A DNA stretch of 64,000 nucleotides from Streptomyces lincolnensis (lineage in GTDB: Bacteria; Actinomycetota; Actinomycetes; Streptomycetales; Streptomycetaceae), in the NCBI RefSeq assembly GCF_001685355.1, contig NZ_CP016438.1:10106001-10170000 (forward strand), in the 5' to 3' direction. Position 1 is the stretch's first letter. Every line of letters starts with the position of its first letter. Under the pieces are notes generated by a model. It worked only from the letters and a program-made list of their open reading frames with translations, did not search any database and was not told where the DNA came from. Shown one piece after another: positions 24,866-34,068 of the stretch. The translations under genes were made by a program, and so were the position numbers.

Positions 24866-25828
24866 ATGAAGCGGATCCAGCGGGCTGCCGGCGCGATCGT
24901 CGGTTCAGCGGTGGGTGACGCCCTGGGCGGCCCCTTCGAGTTCGGTCCCCAAGGAGCGTTCTCCACGCGGTTTCCCACGCCTGGTGGCGGGGGCGAGATG
25001 TGCGGAGGCGGTGGCTGGGACCCCGGCGAGGCCACTGACGACACGCAGATGGCCGTCCTGGTCGGGGAGTCGCTGTTGGAGCGGGGCGGGCTGGATCTGC
25101 CGGACATCTTCGCCCGCTTCCAGCGGTGGGCGGCAGCAGAACCGAAGGACATCGGCTTGCAGACCGAAGACGTCCTGACCAACGGCATGCCCTGGGACCT
25201 CGCCGCCGCCATCCATTTCCAGGTCAACCAACGAGCAGCGGGAAACGGCTCCTTGATGCGGGCATCGACCTCCGCGGTCCACTGCGCGGCCGCAGGCCGG
25301 GAAGCCACCATGGACGCGGCCCGCCGCATCGCCGCCCTCACCCACGGTGACCGCGCGGCCTGGGAAGGCACCGCGATCTTCCACGAACTCATCCGCCTCA
25401 CGTTCGAGGACACCGACCCCCTCACCGCGCTCCCGGACATCCTGGCTCTTGTCCACCCCGACCATCGTGGCCGCTACGCCACCGTCCTCGCACCCGACTG
25501 GCACCCCGATCAGGCCACCGAGTTCAACGGCGCCGTCTGGCCCTGCCTCGGCTCCGCCGTCTGGGCCCTGCGCACCACCACCAGCTTCCAAGAGGCGATA
25601 CGCGCGGCGATCGACCTCGGCGGTGACACGGACACCGTCGCCGCAGTGACCGGCGGCCTCGCGGGGGCGTACTACGGGCTGGATGCGATTCCCGCCCACT
25701 GGACCCAGCCGCTCCACGTACCCCTCCCGGGCTTTGACGGACGGGTACTGCACCTGGCAGATCTGCTCCACCTTGCACATCGCCTCGAAACCACTCACGC
25801 CGGTGATCTGCCAGCTGGCAGCCTGTGA
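24866..25828 (+). CDS. ADP-ribosylglycohydrolase-family protein
   Basis: 320 residues of the DraG/ARH type. Metal-binding and catalytic motifs are present: GSAVGDALGGPFEF at the N-terminus, ATDDTQMAVL for the first magnesium pair, NGSLMR in the middle, and the C-terminal GGDTDTVAAVTGGLAGAYYG. Such enzymes remove ADP-ribose from proteins, nucleotides or nucleic acids. No ADP-ribosyltransferase gene is adjacent, so the target is unknown. ATG 24866 gives the normal N-terminus. Confidence 0.88.
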   Translation: MKRIQRAAGAIVGSAVGDALGGPFEFGPQGAFSTRFPTPGGGGEMCGGGGWDPGEATDDTQMAVLVGESLLERGGLDLPDIFARFQRWAAAEPKDIGLQTEDVLTNGMPWDLAAAIHFQVNQRAAGNGSLMRASTSAVHCAAAGREATMDAARRIAALTHGDRAAWEGTAIFHELIRLTFEDTDPLTALPDILALVHPDHRGRYATVLAPDWHPDQATEFNGAVWPCLGSAVWALRTTTSFQEAIRAAIDLGGDTDTVAAVTGGLAGAYYGLDAIPAHWTQPLHVPLPGFDGRVLHLADLLHLAHRLETTHAGDLPAGSL

Positions 25829-25957
25829 GAGAGCCTCGATGTCCCGTGAGCCGACTCCGCCGAGCACCGGTCCCGGTCTCACGGCAGCTGCCTGCTCGTG
25901 GTGCTCGGTCGGGCCGAGATGACGTGCGCGGACAGGGGCGGGTCTGACAACACCGGC

Positions 25958-26833
25958 TCAAGCTGGGGCGGGCAGTTGGATCGAGGCGAGTTTGGCCGGG
26001 TCGATGACGATGCGGATGCCGGTGATCCGGCCTTCGGTGACGGTGAAGGCGATGATGGACAGAGGACTTCCGTCGGGGCGCCAGGACATGTGGCCGGGGA
26101 CACCGTTGATCAGGACGGGCCGTTGGCGGGCCGCCTTGCCGGAGAACATGCGGGCGCCGGAGGCGACCTTGGTGGCGCCGAGGGTGACCACCTTGCCGTC
26201 GGGGGTGTCGACGGTCAGTTTCACGTTCGGGTCGAGGACGCGCAGGAGCGCTTCGAAGTCGCCACTGAGAGCAGCAGCGCTGAACGCCTGGACGACCTGT
26301 CGGTGCTCACGGCCAGGGCCCGCCGGCCGGTCCGTGGCTCGGACCTTGCGGCGGGCGCGGCTGGCGACCATCTTCGTGGCGTCGGCAGATTTGCCCAGGA
26401 TCTGGCCTATTTCCTGGAACGGGACCGCGAACATGTCGTGCAGGACGAACGCCAGGCGTTCGCTCGGGGTGAGCGAGTCGAGCACGACGAGCAGGGCCAG
26501 GCCCACGGAGTCGGCCAACGCCACCTGCTCGTCCGGCGCGGGGTCGTCGTCCGGTGTTACTACGAGGTTCGCGAACTCTTGCTCGTAGGCGGTTTCGGGA
26601 TGAGCTCGGCGGGATCTCAGAAGGTCCAGGCTGAGGCGGCCAACCACCGTGGTCAGCCACCCCGCCAGGTTGCCGATCGCCGCCTCGTCCTGGCGGGCGA
26701 GGCGCATCCAGGCTTCCTGGACCACGTCCTCGGCGTCGGCGTGCGAGCCCAGCACGCGGTACGCGACGGCGCGCAGCCGATCGCGCTGGGCTTCGAAGGC
26801 CTCGGCGACGAAGCCGGGCGGGTGGGTGGTCAC
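25958..26833 (-). CDS. ECF41-type RNA polymerase sigma factor (SigJ-like)
   Basis: 291 residues. Region 2 is FEAQRDRLRAVAYRVLGSHADAEDVVQEAWMRL and region 4 is DSLTPSERLAFVLHDMFAVPFQEIGQIL. A C-terminal SnoaL-like domain of about 110 residues (LGATKVASGARMFSG, HMSWRPDGSPLSIIAFTV) is typical of ECF41, where it controls activity in place of an anti-sigma factor. GTG start complementary to 26831-26833 overlaps the stop of the VOC gene (GTGA). ECF41 factors usually act on an adjacent small enzyme gene. Confidence 0.88.
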   Translation of the reverse strand: MTTHPPGFVAEAFEAQRDRLRAVAYRVLGSHADAEDVVQEAWMRLARQDEAAIGNLAGWLTTVVGRLSLDLLRSRRAHPETAYEQEFANLVVTPDDDPAPDEQVALADSVGLALLVVLDSLTPSERLAFVLHDMFAVPFQEIGQILGKSADATKMVASRARRKVRATDRPAGPGREHRQVVQAFSAAALSGDFEALLRVLDPNVKLTVDTPDGKVVTLGATKVASGARMFSGKAARQRPVLINGVPGHMSWRPDGSPLSIIAFTVTEGRITGIRIVIDPAKLASIQLPAPA

Positions 26834-27207
26834 GGCTTTCGCGGCTGACGGAGCGAGACCCGGTTGCCGTCCGGGTCCACCGCCTCGAGGCGGAGCCCGA
26901 ACGGATACTCCTGCGGTTCGGACTCGTCGAAGGTGACACCGCGTCGGCGCATGACCTCGAAGTCCTTTCGCAAGTCGTCGGATTCGAGGATCAGCGGACC
27001 GGGCACGCCGACCGGCTGCCCCGCGCCCGCCGCCTGCGACCACAGGATGATCTGCACCGGGCTGTCGGGGACGCCGACAGTGAGGAAACGTCCCTCGGGC
27101 CCTGGGTAGTCGATCCGCTTTTCCAGGCCGAGTCCCTGGGTGTAGAACTCCAGCGCGCGGTCCTGATCGGTGACGTAGAGCGTCACGTACATGATGTTGG
27201 TGAGCAT
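26830..27207 (-). CDS. VOC/glyoxalase-fold protein
   Basis: 125 residues with two beta-alpha-beta-beta-beta units: MYVTLYVTDQDRALEFYTQGLGLEKR and GLRLEAVDPDGNRVSLRQP. It lacks some usual metal ligands, so it could be a dioxygenase-like enzyme or a binding protein. Its stop overlaps the ECF41 start, which makes it the likely operon partner and possibly a target of that sigma factor. Confidence 0.8.
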   Translation of the reverse strand: MLTNIMYVTLYVTDQDRALEFYTQGLGLEKRIDYPGPEGRFLTVGVPDSPVQIILWSQAAGAGQPVGVPGPLILESDDLRKDFEVMRRRGVTFDESEPQEYPFGLRLEAVDPDGNRVSLRQPRKP

Positions 27208-27396
27208 CCGGTTCTCGATTCACTCGTTGGTTCGATGACCGTTCGTATTCGGTCGTCACACCTATGACGAGCGCCGGCGGAAGAAGGTAACAGGGCCGGT
27301 CGGCCGGGCAGACGCCGGGCGCGTGAGGTGTGGCTCGGCAGCATGCGTGCAGGCCAGGCACATGGACTCACGAAGCCACTGCGTTGTGGGGGAACC

Positions 27397-28584
27397 TCAC
27401 TTTGAGAGCTCTCGCGGGCGCCGGCGGCCGCCGAGTGCCAGGACCGTCATCGCCCCCGCGGCCCCCGCCGCAACGCCGAAGCCGCCGTGTGCACCGCCCG
27501 CGTCGACCACCCGTCCCGCGACCGCCGCGGCTGCTGCCGATCCTGCGGCGCTGGCAGAGTTGCCCCAGGTGAACGCCTGTGTGAGGACGGCGCGGGGCAC
27601 CGACGACTGGGTGAGGACGGAGGTGAGGATCAGCAGGACCGGGACTGCGAGTCCGGTCAGGGCGAGGGTGGCGCCGATCGCGAGGGGCGCGTCGAGGACG
27701 GTCAGCGGGAGGCTCGCGAGGGTGAGGCAGGCCGCTGCTGCGGCCTGGTGGCGCCGGGGCGAACCGTTGTGACGCCATGCTCCGTAGGCCCAGCCGCCCA
27801 CCAGATTGGTGCAGTTGGAGGAGAAGTAGAGAAGGGCTGCCGCGTCCGGTGTGCCGCGCCCGACGGCGTATGCGGCGACGGACACTTGCATGGCGCCGAA
27901 GAACACCCCGAGCGTGAGGCCGAGCGCGACCTGCCGCAGGAATGCGGGGCGGAGCAGGGCGCGTCCGGCGTGCCGGCGCTCCGCGTGGCCGGTGAGGGGT
28001 GGCATGGTGAGGCGCTGGGCGGCGAGGGCGAGCCCGCCGCCGACGACGAGTACGGCGGCGAGCAGCACCCCGGCATTCGGGTGGCCCGCCGCACCGAGGA
28101 CGCTCACCAGGGCCGGGCCGGCCATGTAGGACCCGCCGTTGACGAGGGCCTCCAGGGCGAAGGCGGTGGGCAGCGCGGCACCCCGTTCGCCGGACAGCAG
28201 GGCGGACCAGCGAGCGGCGGACAGGGCACCGAGCTGGGGCAGCGTCGCCCCGACGAGCACTCCGGCGACGAGGTCCGGAACGGCGCCGGCGAGCAGCAGC
28301 GCCACGGCCCCGGCATGTGCGACCAGCGCGCAGGGGAGCACCCGCACCTGCCCGAACCGGTCGACAAGGCGCCCGAGTTGGGGCCCGGCGACAGCGTCCG
28401 CAACAGCGAACCCGCCGGTGACGAGACCCGCAGCGGCATACGATCCGGTGCGCGCGTGTACCAGCCAGACGATGCCGATGCCCGTCATGGCGATGCCCAG
28501 ACGCCCGACAGCGGCGGGAAGGAAGAAGGCCGCGGCACCCGAAGTGCGCAGCAAAGTGCGGTAGTTCGCCGAAGCCGAAGGCAC
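27397..28584 (-). CDS. MFS transporter
   Basis: 395 residues from GTG complementary to 28582-28584 (AAGGG eight bases upstream). About twelve membrane segments, with LGRLVDRFGQVRVLP in the first cytoplasmic loop. The protein is rich in alanine and glycine and resembles streptomycete efflux pumps. Longer starts (to 28707) add a hydrophilic tail without membrane character. The substrate is unknown. Confidence 0.78.
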   Translation of the reverse strand: MPSASANYRTLLRTSGAAAFFLPAAVGRLGIAMTGIGIVWLVHARTGSYAAAGLVTGGFAVADAVAGPQLGRLVDRFGQVRVLPCALVAHAGAVALLLAGAVPDLVAGVLVGATLPQLGALSAARWSALLSGERGAALPTAFALEALVNGGSYMAGPALVSVLGAAGHPNAGVLLAAVLVVGGGLALAAQRLTMPPLTGHAERRHAGRALLRPAFLRQVALGLTLGVFFGAMQVSVAAYAVGRGTPDAAALLYFSSNCTNLVGGWAYGAWRHNGSPRRHQAAAAACLTLASLPLTVLDAPLAIGATLALTGLAVPVLLILTSVLTQSSVPRAVLTQAFTWGNSASAAGSAAAAAVAGRVVDAGGAHGGFGVAAGAAGAMTVLALGGRRRPRELSK

Positions 28585-28895
28585 GGCGCATCCCTTTCGC
28601 CGCCCGGCGGGACGCGCCAACGGGGTCGCCGGCGTCCGGATGTGCCGACCTGTGGCTGCGCCTGAAGCCGTCCAGTTGGTGGCGTGGAGCGGGGACGCGC
28701 ACCCCACGCCGACTCCATCACCGGGCAGATGTCATGCGGTAGTTGATGACCTCCTTGAGCGTAAAGGAATGGCGCGCAGATGGAGGGCAGAAGCGAACAG
28801 AGGAACGGCATCGGGCTTTGCGGAGAGCTCTCGGGTGCTCCGCACGCCGCGGTGGCACGCCTTTGCTGTGCGGGCCGGCAGCATGTTCGCCGGGG

Positions 28896-29633
28896 TCATG
28901 CTCCCAGCTCCTCCGTCACGGGCAGGCACTCGGCGAGTAGGTCGACGACGTCGCGCCAGGCTCGCCGCGCGTGCTGCGGGTGGTAGCCGACGCCGGGGAC
29001 CGTGGGGTGGTCGACCGGCGGGTGGTGGAAGGCGTGCAAGGCGCCGCCGTAGACCGCGAGGCGCCAGTCGACGCCCGCGGCCTGCATCTCAGCGGCGAAC
29101 GCGTTCCGTTGCGCGGGCGGCATGATCGGGTCTTCCGACCCGACCCCGGCCCACACCGGGCAGCGAATACGCGCCGCCTCGCCCGGTCGGCCCGTGGTCA
29201 GTGCGTTGACTGTGCCGATCGCGCGCAGGTTGACGCCGTCGCGCCCGAGTTCCAGCCCGACAGCGCCTCCGGTGCCGTAGCCGACGGCGGCGATCCGGTC
29301 GGGGTCGGTCCGCGGTTCGGTGCGCAACACGTCGAGCGCTGCATGGCCGATGCTCCGCATCCGGTCGGGATCGGAGAGCAGTGGCATGCAACGGGCCAGC
29401 ATCTCCTCGGGGTCGCTCAAATAGCGCCCGCCGTGAAGGTCGAAGGCCAGCGCTATGTATCCCAGTTCGGCGAGAGCATCGGCCCGGCGGCGCTCGACGT
29501 CGCTGAGCCCCGTGCCCTCTGGTCCGAGCAGCACTGCGGGCCGGCGGTCGACACCGGCCGGGAGCGCGAGGTGCCCGATCATCGTCAGACCGTCGGCCGG
29601 GTACTCGACCGTACGCGTCGTAATCGTCGTCAT
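28896..29633 (-). CDS. Dienelactone-hydrolase-family protein with glycine at the nucleophile position
   Basis: 245 residues with the dienelactone hydrolase fold. DIIA-type enzymes have a cysteine in G-x-C-x-G-G; here the elbow reads AVGYGTGGAVG, so a glycine replaces the nucleophile. The acid (GSEDPIMPP) and histidine (YGGALHAFHHP) are kept, so the site is only partly lost. It may bind rather than cleave its ligand, or use another mechanism. ATG complementary to 29631-29633 is the natural start. Confidence 0.78.
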   Translation of the reverse strand: MTTITTRTVEYPADGLTMIGHLALPAGVDRRPAVLLGPEGTGLSDVERRRADALAELGYIALAFDLHGGRYLSDPEEMLARCMPLLSDPDRMRSIGHAALDVLRTEPRTDPDRIAAVGYGTGGAVGLELGRDGVNLRAIGTVNALTTGRPGEAARIRCPVWAGVGSEDPIMPPAQRNAFAAEMQAAGVDWRLAVYGGALHAFHHPPVDHPTVPGVGYHPQHARRAWRDVVDLLAECLPVTEELGA

Positions 29634-29937
29634 GAGACTGGACTGTAGTGATCGTCGAGCCCGGTCCGGCCGCTGTTCTGCCGCAGGCAGAGCAGCGCGG
29701 ACATCCCCCTGAAATACGGCGAGGGCTCACAGGAACCGTCACAAACCTCGTCCCCACGGCAGCTGTCCATCCAGGTGCCCTTTGACCCGTATCTCGGTCA
29801 GGCCTCCTACAACGTGTATTCCGCACTGTCCGCGGCCGGGCGTGCGTCCGGGATCGGCGCCGCCTCGATGCCGGCGGCAGCGCGGCTGGACCATTCCGGC
29901 GCGCGACGCCGGCGGGGGCGTCGGCGATACTGGGGGC
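29634..29937. other. Divergent intergenic region
   Basis: About 300 bp between the hydrolase-like gene and the AraC gene. I see no gene and no strong dyad. Confidence 0.5.
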
Positions 29938-30777
29938 GTGGAGTACGTGTCCAGAGTGCCGCGACCGCCGCTGGACGGGCTGATCGACGACCTCTATTAC
30001 CTGGAGGGCGCGTCGCCGTACGCCCGGCTGACGCTGCCGCCGGCACCGTCGGCGTTGCTCATCGTCAACCTCGGGGCGCCGTTCCGTGTCCGCGCCGGCA
30101 CCGACATCGAGACGGCCGAGTACGCCGACGGCTGCGTGGTCACCATGCCCACCCGCGCGTGGGAGTTCGGCTACCCACTCCGGACCCGGTCCGTCGGCGT
30201 GCACTTCAAGCCGTGGGGGCTGGCGCCGTTCCTGCCGATGCCCGCGGCCGAACTGTGTGACCGGCCGGTGACGCTGGAGCAGGTGTGGGGCCCGCCCGCC
30301 GTTGCTGAGCTGCGAGACCGGCTGGCCACGGCGGGCGGACCGCACGAGATGCTGATGCTGCTTGAGGAGGAGCTCAGGCGACGGCTGTGCGAGACCGCCG
30401 GCCTGGGGCTGGTCCGCCAGACGAGCAGGGCCATCGCGGCGACCGGCGGGGCGGTGACGATCGGCGACCTGAGGGTGGCAGCCGGTGTCAGCAGCACTCA
30501 TCTGGCACAGCGGTTCAAGGAGCTCGTCGGCGTCACGCCGAAGCGGCTGGCCCGCACCTACCGATTCACCGCCACCGTGTTCGCGATCAACCCCGCCGAA
30601 CCGATCGACTGGGGCGAACTCGCCGGTGCCGCAGGCTACTTCGACCAGGCCCACTTCGGCCACGAGTTCCGGGCGTTCACCGGGCTCACACCAACCCAGT
30701 ACGTCGAAGTCCGGCGGCGGTTCCTGCACGAACATCCCGGCCACGTGCTGGACAGCTGGCCGCTGCCGGCCGATTGA
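29938..30777 (+). CDS. AraC-family transcriptional regulator
   Basis: 279 residues from GTG 29938. The N-terminal ligand domain belongs to the DUF6597-like group (DLYYLEGASPYARLTLPPAPSALLIVNLG). The C-terminal AraC domain has two helix-turn-helix motifs, IGDLRVAAGVSSTHLAQRFKELVGVTPKRLAR and WGELAGAAGYFDQAHFGHEFRAFTGLTPTQY. It lies upstream of a RibD-like reductase gene on the same strand (65-bp gap) and may regulate it. Confidence 0.85.
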   Translation: MEYVSRVPRPPLDGLIDDLYYLEGASPYARLTLPPAPSALLIVNLGAPFRVRAGTDIETAEYADGCVVTMPTRAWEFGYPLRTRSVGVHFKPWGLAPFLPMPAAELCDRPVTLEQVWGPPAVAELRDRLATAGGPHEMLMLLEEELRRRLCETAGLGLVRQTSRAIAATGGAVTIGDLRVAAGVSSTHLAQRFKELVGVTPKRLARTYRFTATVFAINPAEPIDWGELAGAAGYFDQAHFGHEFRAFTGLTPTQYVEVRRRFLHEHPGHVLDSWPLPAD

Positions 30778-30842
30778 TTTCTTACAAGAGTGACAGCTCA
30801 CAACACGCTAATTTGGGGCACCTCAGAGCAGAGGAGAGCCCC

Positions 30843-31424
30843 GTGGGCAAGGTGGTCATGTACAGCTCGGTGTCGGTGGACGGCTTCATCGCGGACGAGA
30901 ACGACCAGCCCGGACCGCTGTTCGACTGGTTGTCCAGCGGTGACGTCCCGTTGGACGAGAGCGGTGTGGTGAAGGTGTCGCAGACGTCCTACGACTACAC
31001 CCGGCCGTACTGGGACCAGATCGGGGTGACCATCGCCGGCCGCCACGTCTTCGACATGACGGACGGCTGGGACGGAAAGCCTCCGGGCGGCATCGACCAC
31101 GTGGTCGTCGTGACGCACCGGCCGCAGCCCGAGGGCTGGGATCCCAAGGCGCCGTTCCACTTCGTCGACGGCGTCGAGGCAGCCGTGGCCAAGGCGCAGG
31201 AGCTTGCGGGCGACCGCGTCGTCGAGGTCGCCGCCGGCGACGTCGGTGGCCAGGTCCTTGCCGCGGGCCTGGTCGACGAGGTGCGCATGGACGTCGTACC
31301 CGTCGTGTTCGGGTCCGGCAAGCGCTACTTCGGTTCGGTCGACGCGCAGCACCTGTTGGAGGATCCTGACGTGGTGATTCAGGGCAACCGGGTGCTTCAC
31401 CTGAGCTATCGGGTGCGCCGTTGA
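30843..31424 (+). CDS. Dihydrofolate-reductase/RibD C-terminal family protein
   Basis: 193 residues from GTG 30843 with GAGGAG upstream. The N-terminus MYSSVSVDGFIADEND and the VAAGDVGGQVLAAGLVDEVRMDVVPVVFGSG segment are diagnostic of RibD-C/YyaP-like NADPH reductases. The substrate is unknown; most members are uncharacterised. It probably shares a transcript with the AraC gene. Confidence 0.85.
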   Translation: MGKVVMYSSVSVDGFIADENDQPGPLFDWLSSGDVPLDESGVVKVSQTSYDYTRPYWDQIGVTIAGRHVFDMTDGWDGKPPGGIDHVVVVTHRPQPEGWDPKAPFHFVDGVEAAVAKAQELAGDRVVEVAAGDVGGQVLAAGLVDEVRMDVVPVVFGSGKRYFGSVDAQHLLEDPDVVIQGNRVLHLSYRVRR

Positions 31425-31701
31425 CCGATCTGACCATCACCTCGCGGCCCGCGGCTGGGCCGGGGTGCCGGTAGGCGGCGGTCTCCGCTGGTAGATGCCC
31501 CAGGTGGCCGCGGCCGGCCTTGATCCGCTCCTGCGCAGTACATGTGCAGTTACGGGCTTCGGTGCGCCATGCTCCGGACCCTAACTGCCGGTCGTCGGTC
31601 TTGCCATCTTTCGGGGATGGACGCTCCGGGTGCTCCGCACAGCCCGGGGCAGGGCAGTGCGGAGCACGGGTATGGCTCGTCGGGGACGCGGCCGGCGCCC
31701 C

Positions 31702-32076
31702 TCAGCGAGCCCGCGCCTGCCGCTGCCGCGCCTCGGTCGCGTCATGGAACGCGGCCAGCGCGGCCCGGCGGCGGTGCAGCTCCGCGATGTCTGCGTCCAT
31801 CCGCTCCAGGTGCGCGCTCATCGTCCGCAGTACCTCCGGGCAGGGCTCGATCCCCGGCCCGGCGTCGGTGGCGCACGGCAGCATCTCGCGGATGGCGTCG
31901 GTGGTCAGCCCGGCCGCCAGCATGCCTCGGATGCGGGCGACGACGTATGGGGCGTCGGGGGCGTACACGCGGTATCCGCTGCTGTCGCGGTCGGGGCACA
32001 GCAGGCCCTGCTCCTCGTAGTACCGCAGCAGCCGGGCCACCACTCCAGTCCGCCGTGACAGCTCGCCTATCAGCAC
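31702..32076 (-). CDS. MerR-family regulator
   Basis: 124 residues. MerR DNA-binding domain MLIGELSRRTGVVARLLRYYEEQGLL at the N-terminus, a coiled-coil helix and a short C-terminus with only two separated cysteines (CATDAGPGIEPCPE). Divergent from an alpha/beta hydrolase gene across 64 bp that contains a MerR-type elongated promoter. It probably senses an organic ligand or stress rather than a metal. Confidence 0.88.
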   Translation of the reverse strand: MLIGELSRRTGVVARLLRYYEEQGLLCPDRDSSGYRVYAPDAPYVVARIRGMLAAGLTTDAIREMLPCATDAGPGIEPCPEVLRTMSAHLERMDADIAELHRRRAALAAFHDATEARQRQARAR

Positions 32077-32101
32077 TGATTCTCCTCATCACACGTGGGA
32101 C

Positions 32102-32130
32102 TTGACCTTCACACCGGTGTGATGGGTCAA
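32102..32130. promoter_or_regulatory. MerR-type operator/promoter
   Basis: A near-perfect 29-bp dyad: TTGACC at 32102-32107, a central CACACCGGTGTG, and GGTCAA at 32125-32130. TTGACC can serve as the -35 box with an over-long spacer, the arrangement that MerR activators correct by twisting DNA. It lies 11 bp before the hydrolase start. Confidence 0.65.
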
Positions 32131-32140
32131 CGTATGAGGC

Positions 32141-32830
32141 ATGCGCGATTCATTCCCCGCCCTCGCCATCACCGTCACCGGAACCGGCCCAGGACTGCTG
32201 CTCGCCCACGGAGCCACCGGCAGCATCGAAGACAACTTCGCCCCGGTTCTGCCCGCCCTCGCCGCCGCCCACACCGTCGTCGCCCCGGACTACCCCGGCT
32301 CGGGTAACACCCCGGTCGCCGCCGCCCCACTGGACCTCGATGAGCTCGCGGACGCTGTCGTCGACTCCGCCGTACGGCGCGGCGTCGGGCGGTTCGCGGT
32401 GCTCGGCTTCTCGCTCGGCACGCTGGTGGCGGTGCGCGCCGCCGTACGCCATCCCGAGCGGGTGACCGCGCTCGTACTGACCGCCGGGTTCGCGCGGCCC
32501 GACGACCATGCGCTCGGCCTCCTCCCCGGCTGGCGGGCCGAGGTGCCACCCCGACTCCACCCGCACATCGACCTGATCCCCTCCCTCGACACCACCGGTG
32601 ACCTGGCCGAAGTCACCGCGCCCACGCTGGTCGTCGCGACGACCGCCGACAGCGTGGTCCTGCCTGCCGGCTCCCGCGCCTTGGCGGCCGGGATCAGGGG
32701 CGCGCAGTACACGGAGATCGACAGCGACCATGTGGTCATGGTCGAGCGGCCGGAGGAGTGGTTGAAGCCCGTCCTCGACTTTCTCCACGTCCTTTCGCAT
32801 GCGGAAGGGAAGGACGGTGAGGGGGAGTGA
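32141..32830 (+). CDS. Alpha/beta hydrolase with a shortened lid
   Basis: 229 residues, short for the fold. Triad elements are present: serine in VLGFSLGTLVA, acid in VATTADSVVLP and histidine in SDHVVMVERP. The cap region between strands 6 and 7 is reduced to a short linker (LLPGWRAEVPPRLHPH). Probably controlled by the divergent MerR protein. The stop overlaps the next gene (GTGA), so both are coupled. Confidence 0.83.
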   Translation: MRDSFPALAITVTGTGPGLLLAHGATGSIEDNFAPVLPALAAAHTVVAPDYPGSGNTPVAAAPLDLDELADAVVDSAVRRGVGRFAVLGFSLGTLVAVRAAVRHPERVTALVLTAGFARPDDHALGLLPGWRAEVPPRLHPHIDLIPSLDTTGDLAEVTAPTLVVATTADSVVLPAGSRALAAGIRGAQYTEIDSDHVVMVERPEEWLKPVLDFLHVLSHAEGKDGEGE

Positions 32831-33696
32831 AGCTGCAGGTCGTCCTCCCGAACGAGGCCGCGGGCGCCGACCCGCGCCCACTCGCCGACCTGGCGCGGCA
32901 GGCCGAGGACCTCGGCTACGACACGGCATGGCTCCCCGACCACATCCTGCCGCCCGGCGAGTACGGCCCGGTGTACGGAGGGGTCCTCGAACCGCTGGTG
33001 ACCATGGGCTGGCTGGCGGCCGCGACCACCCGGATCCGGTTCGGCACCTCCGTGCTCGTCCTGCCCATGCGCAGTCCTTTCGTGGTGGCCAAACAGGTCG
33101 CGACCCTGCACGGGCTGTCCGGCGGACGGATCACCCTGGGCGTGGGGATCGGCTGGGACGAACGCGAGTTCACCGCCGTCGGCGCCGACTTCAGGAGCCG
33201 GGCGGCCCGCACGGACGAAGCCATCGCACTGCTCCGGCACCTGTTCCGGGTCGGCCGGGGCCCCTTCGAGGGCCGCTGGTACGGCTTCGAGACAGGCGTC
33301 TTCGAGCCACGCCCCGACGGTCCGGTGCCCGTGATGACCGGCGGTGTCACCAACGCCGCCCTGCGCCGGGCGGCCCGGTATGCGGACGTCTGGCAGGGCG
33401 TGGGCCTGGATCCGACAGCGTTCGCCGAACGGCTGGCGTACCTGCGGGCGCGTACGGACGGCCGCGTTGTGTCCCCCGGCACCCGGATCGACTGGCACGG
33501 CCCGGACCGCACCGTCGGCGAGGCCGTTCGCACCGCCGAGGCCTTCCGGGCCGCTGGAGCCGAACACCTCGCGGTGCACTTCGGCGACCCGGACGGTTAC
33601 GCCCGACGGATGGCCGCCTTCGCCCGGGCCGCTCCTGACAGCCTCTACCGACAGGGACCAACCACAGCGCCCAGGTCTCCCGATTGCTCACGCTGA
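32827..33696 (+). CDS. LLM-class F420-dependent oxidoreductase
   Basis: 289 residues, luciferase-like TIM barrel. N-terminal ADLARQAEDLGYDTAWLPDHI, then TSVLVLPMRSPFVVAKQVATL and the family hallmark GRITLGVGIGWDEREF. Enzymes of this group use coenzyme F420, as expected in actinomycetes. GTG 32827 overlaps the hydrolase stop, giving a two-gene operon under the MerR-type promoter. The substrate is unknown. Confidence 0.86.
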   Translation: MKLQVVLPNEAAGADPRPLADLARQAEDLGYDTAWLPDHILPPGEYGPVYGGVLEPLVTMGWLAAATTRIRFGTSVLVLPMRSPFVVAKQVATLHGLSGGRITLGVGIGWDEREFTAVGADFRSRAARTDEAIALLRHLFRVGRGPFEGRWYGFETGVFEPRPDGPVPVMTGGVTNAALRRAARYADVWQGVGLDPTAFAERLAYLRARTDGRVVSPGTRIDWHGPDRTVGEAVRTAEAFRAAGAEHLAVHFGDPDGYARRMAAFARAAPDSLYRQGPTTAPRSPDCSR

Positions 33697-34068
33697 ACGG
33701 CCGCGACGCGTGCGCTCGGCGTAGTCGGCGACGAGTTCGAGAACGCCGGCCGTTGACGCCCACCCACCTGCACCTGAAGACGGAGCCCTTGGGCCTTCGC
33801 CGACGGCGCTCGCGTGTGGATGGGGATCCTGGCTCTGCTTGCGTCGCGGAGCAGCGTTTCGACGGCAGTTCGGGAGGCGCTGCCCGCGCCGGATGGTCAC
33901 GACTGCGGGCAGTCGCCTTCGACGCGGGGGCAGTTGGCACTACAGGTCCGCGCCCGCGTCGAGCACGTCGAATGATGTGGGGGGGGGGACTCCCTTAGGG
34001 CGTCTCCCCGAGCGGATCCCGGGTTCTCCCCGATGGTGTGTGGATCGCGCAGTTGGTGAGGTGGTCGC
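33697..34068. other. Intergenic region
   Basis: About 370 bp without a gene I can support. It contains a G10 run at 33979-33988 and must hold the promoter of the serine hydrolase gene. Confidence 0.5.

Noticed and set aside
33979..33988. G10 run as a phase-variable tract
   Set aside because: It lies about 80 bp upstream of a gene in plain intergenic DNA, and no frame depends on it.
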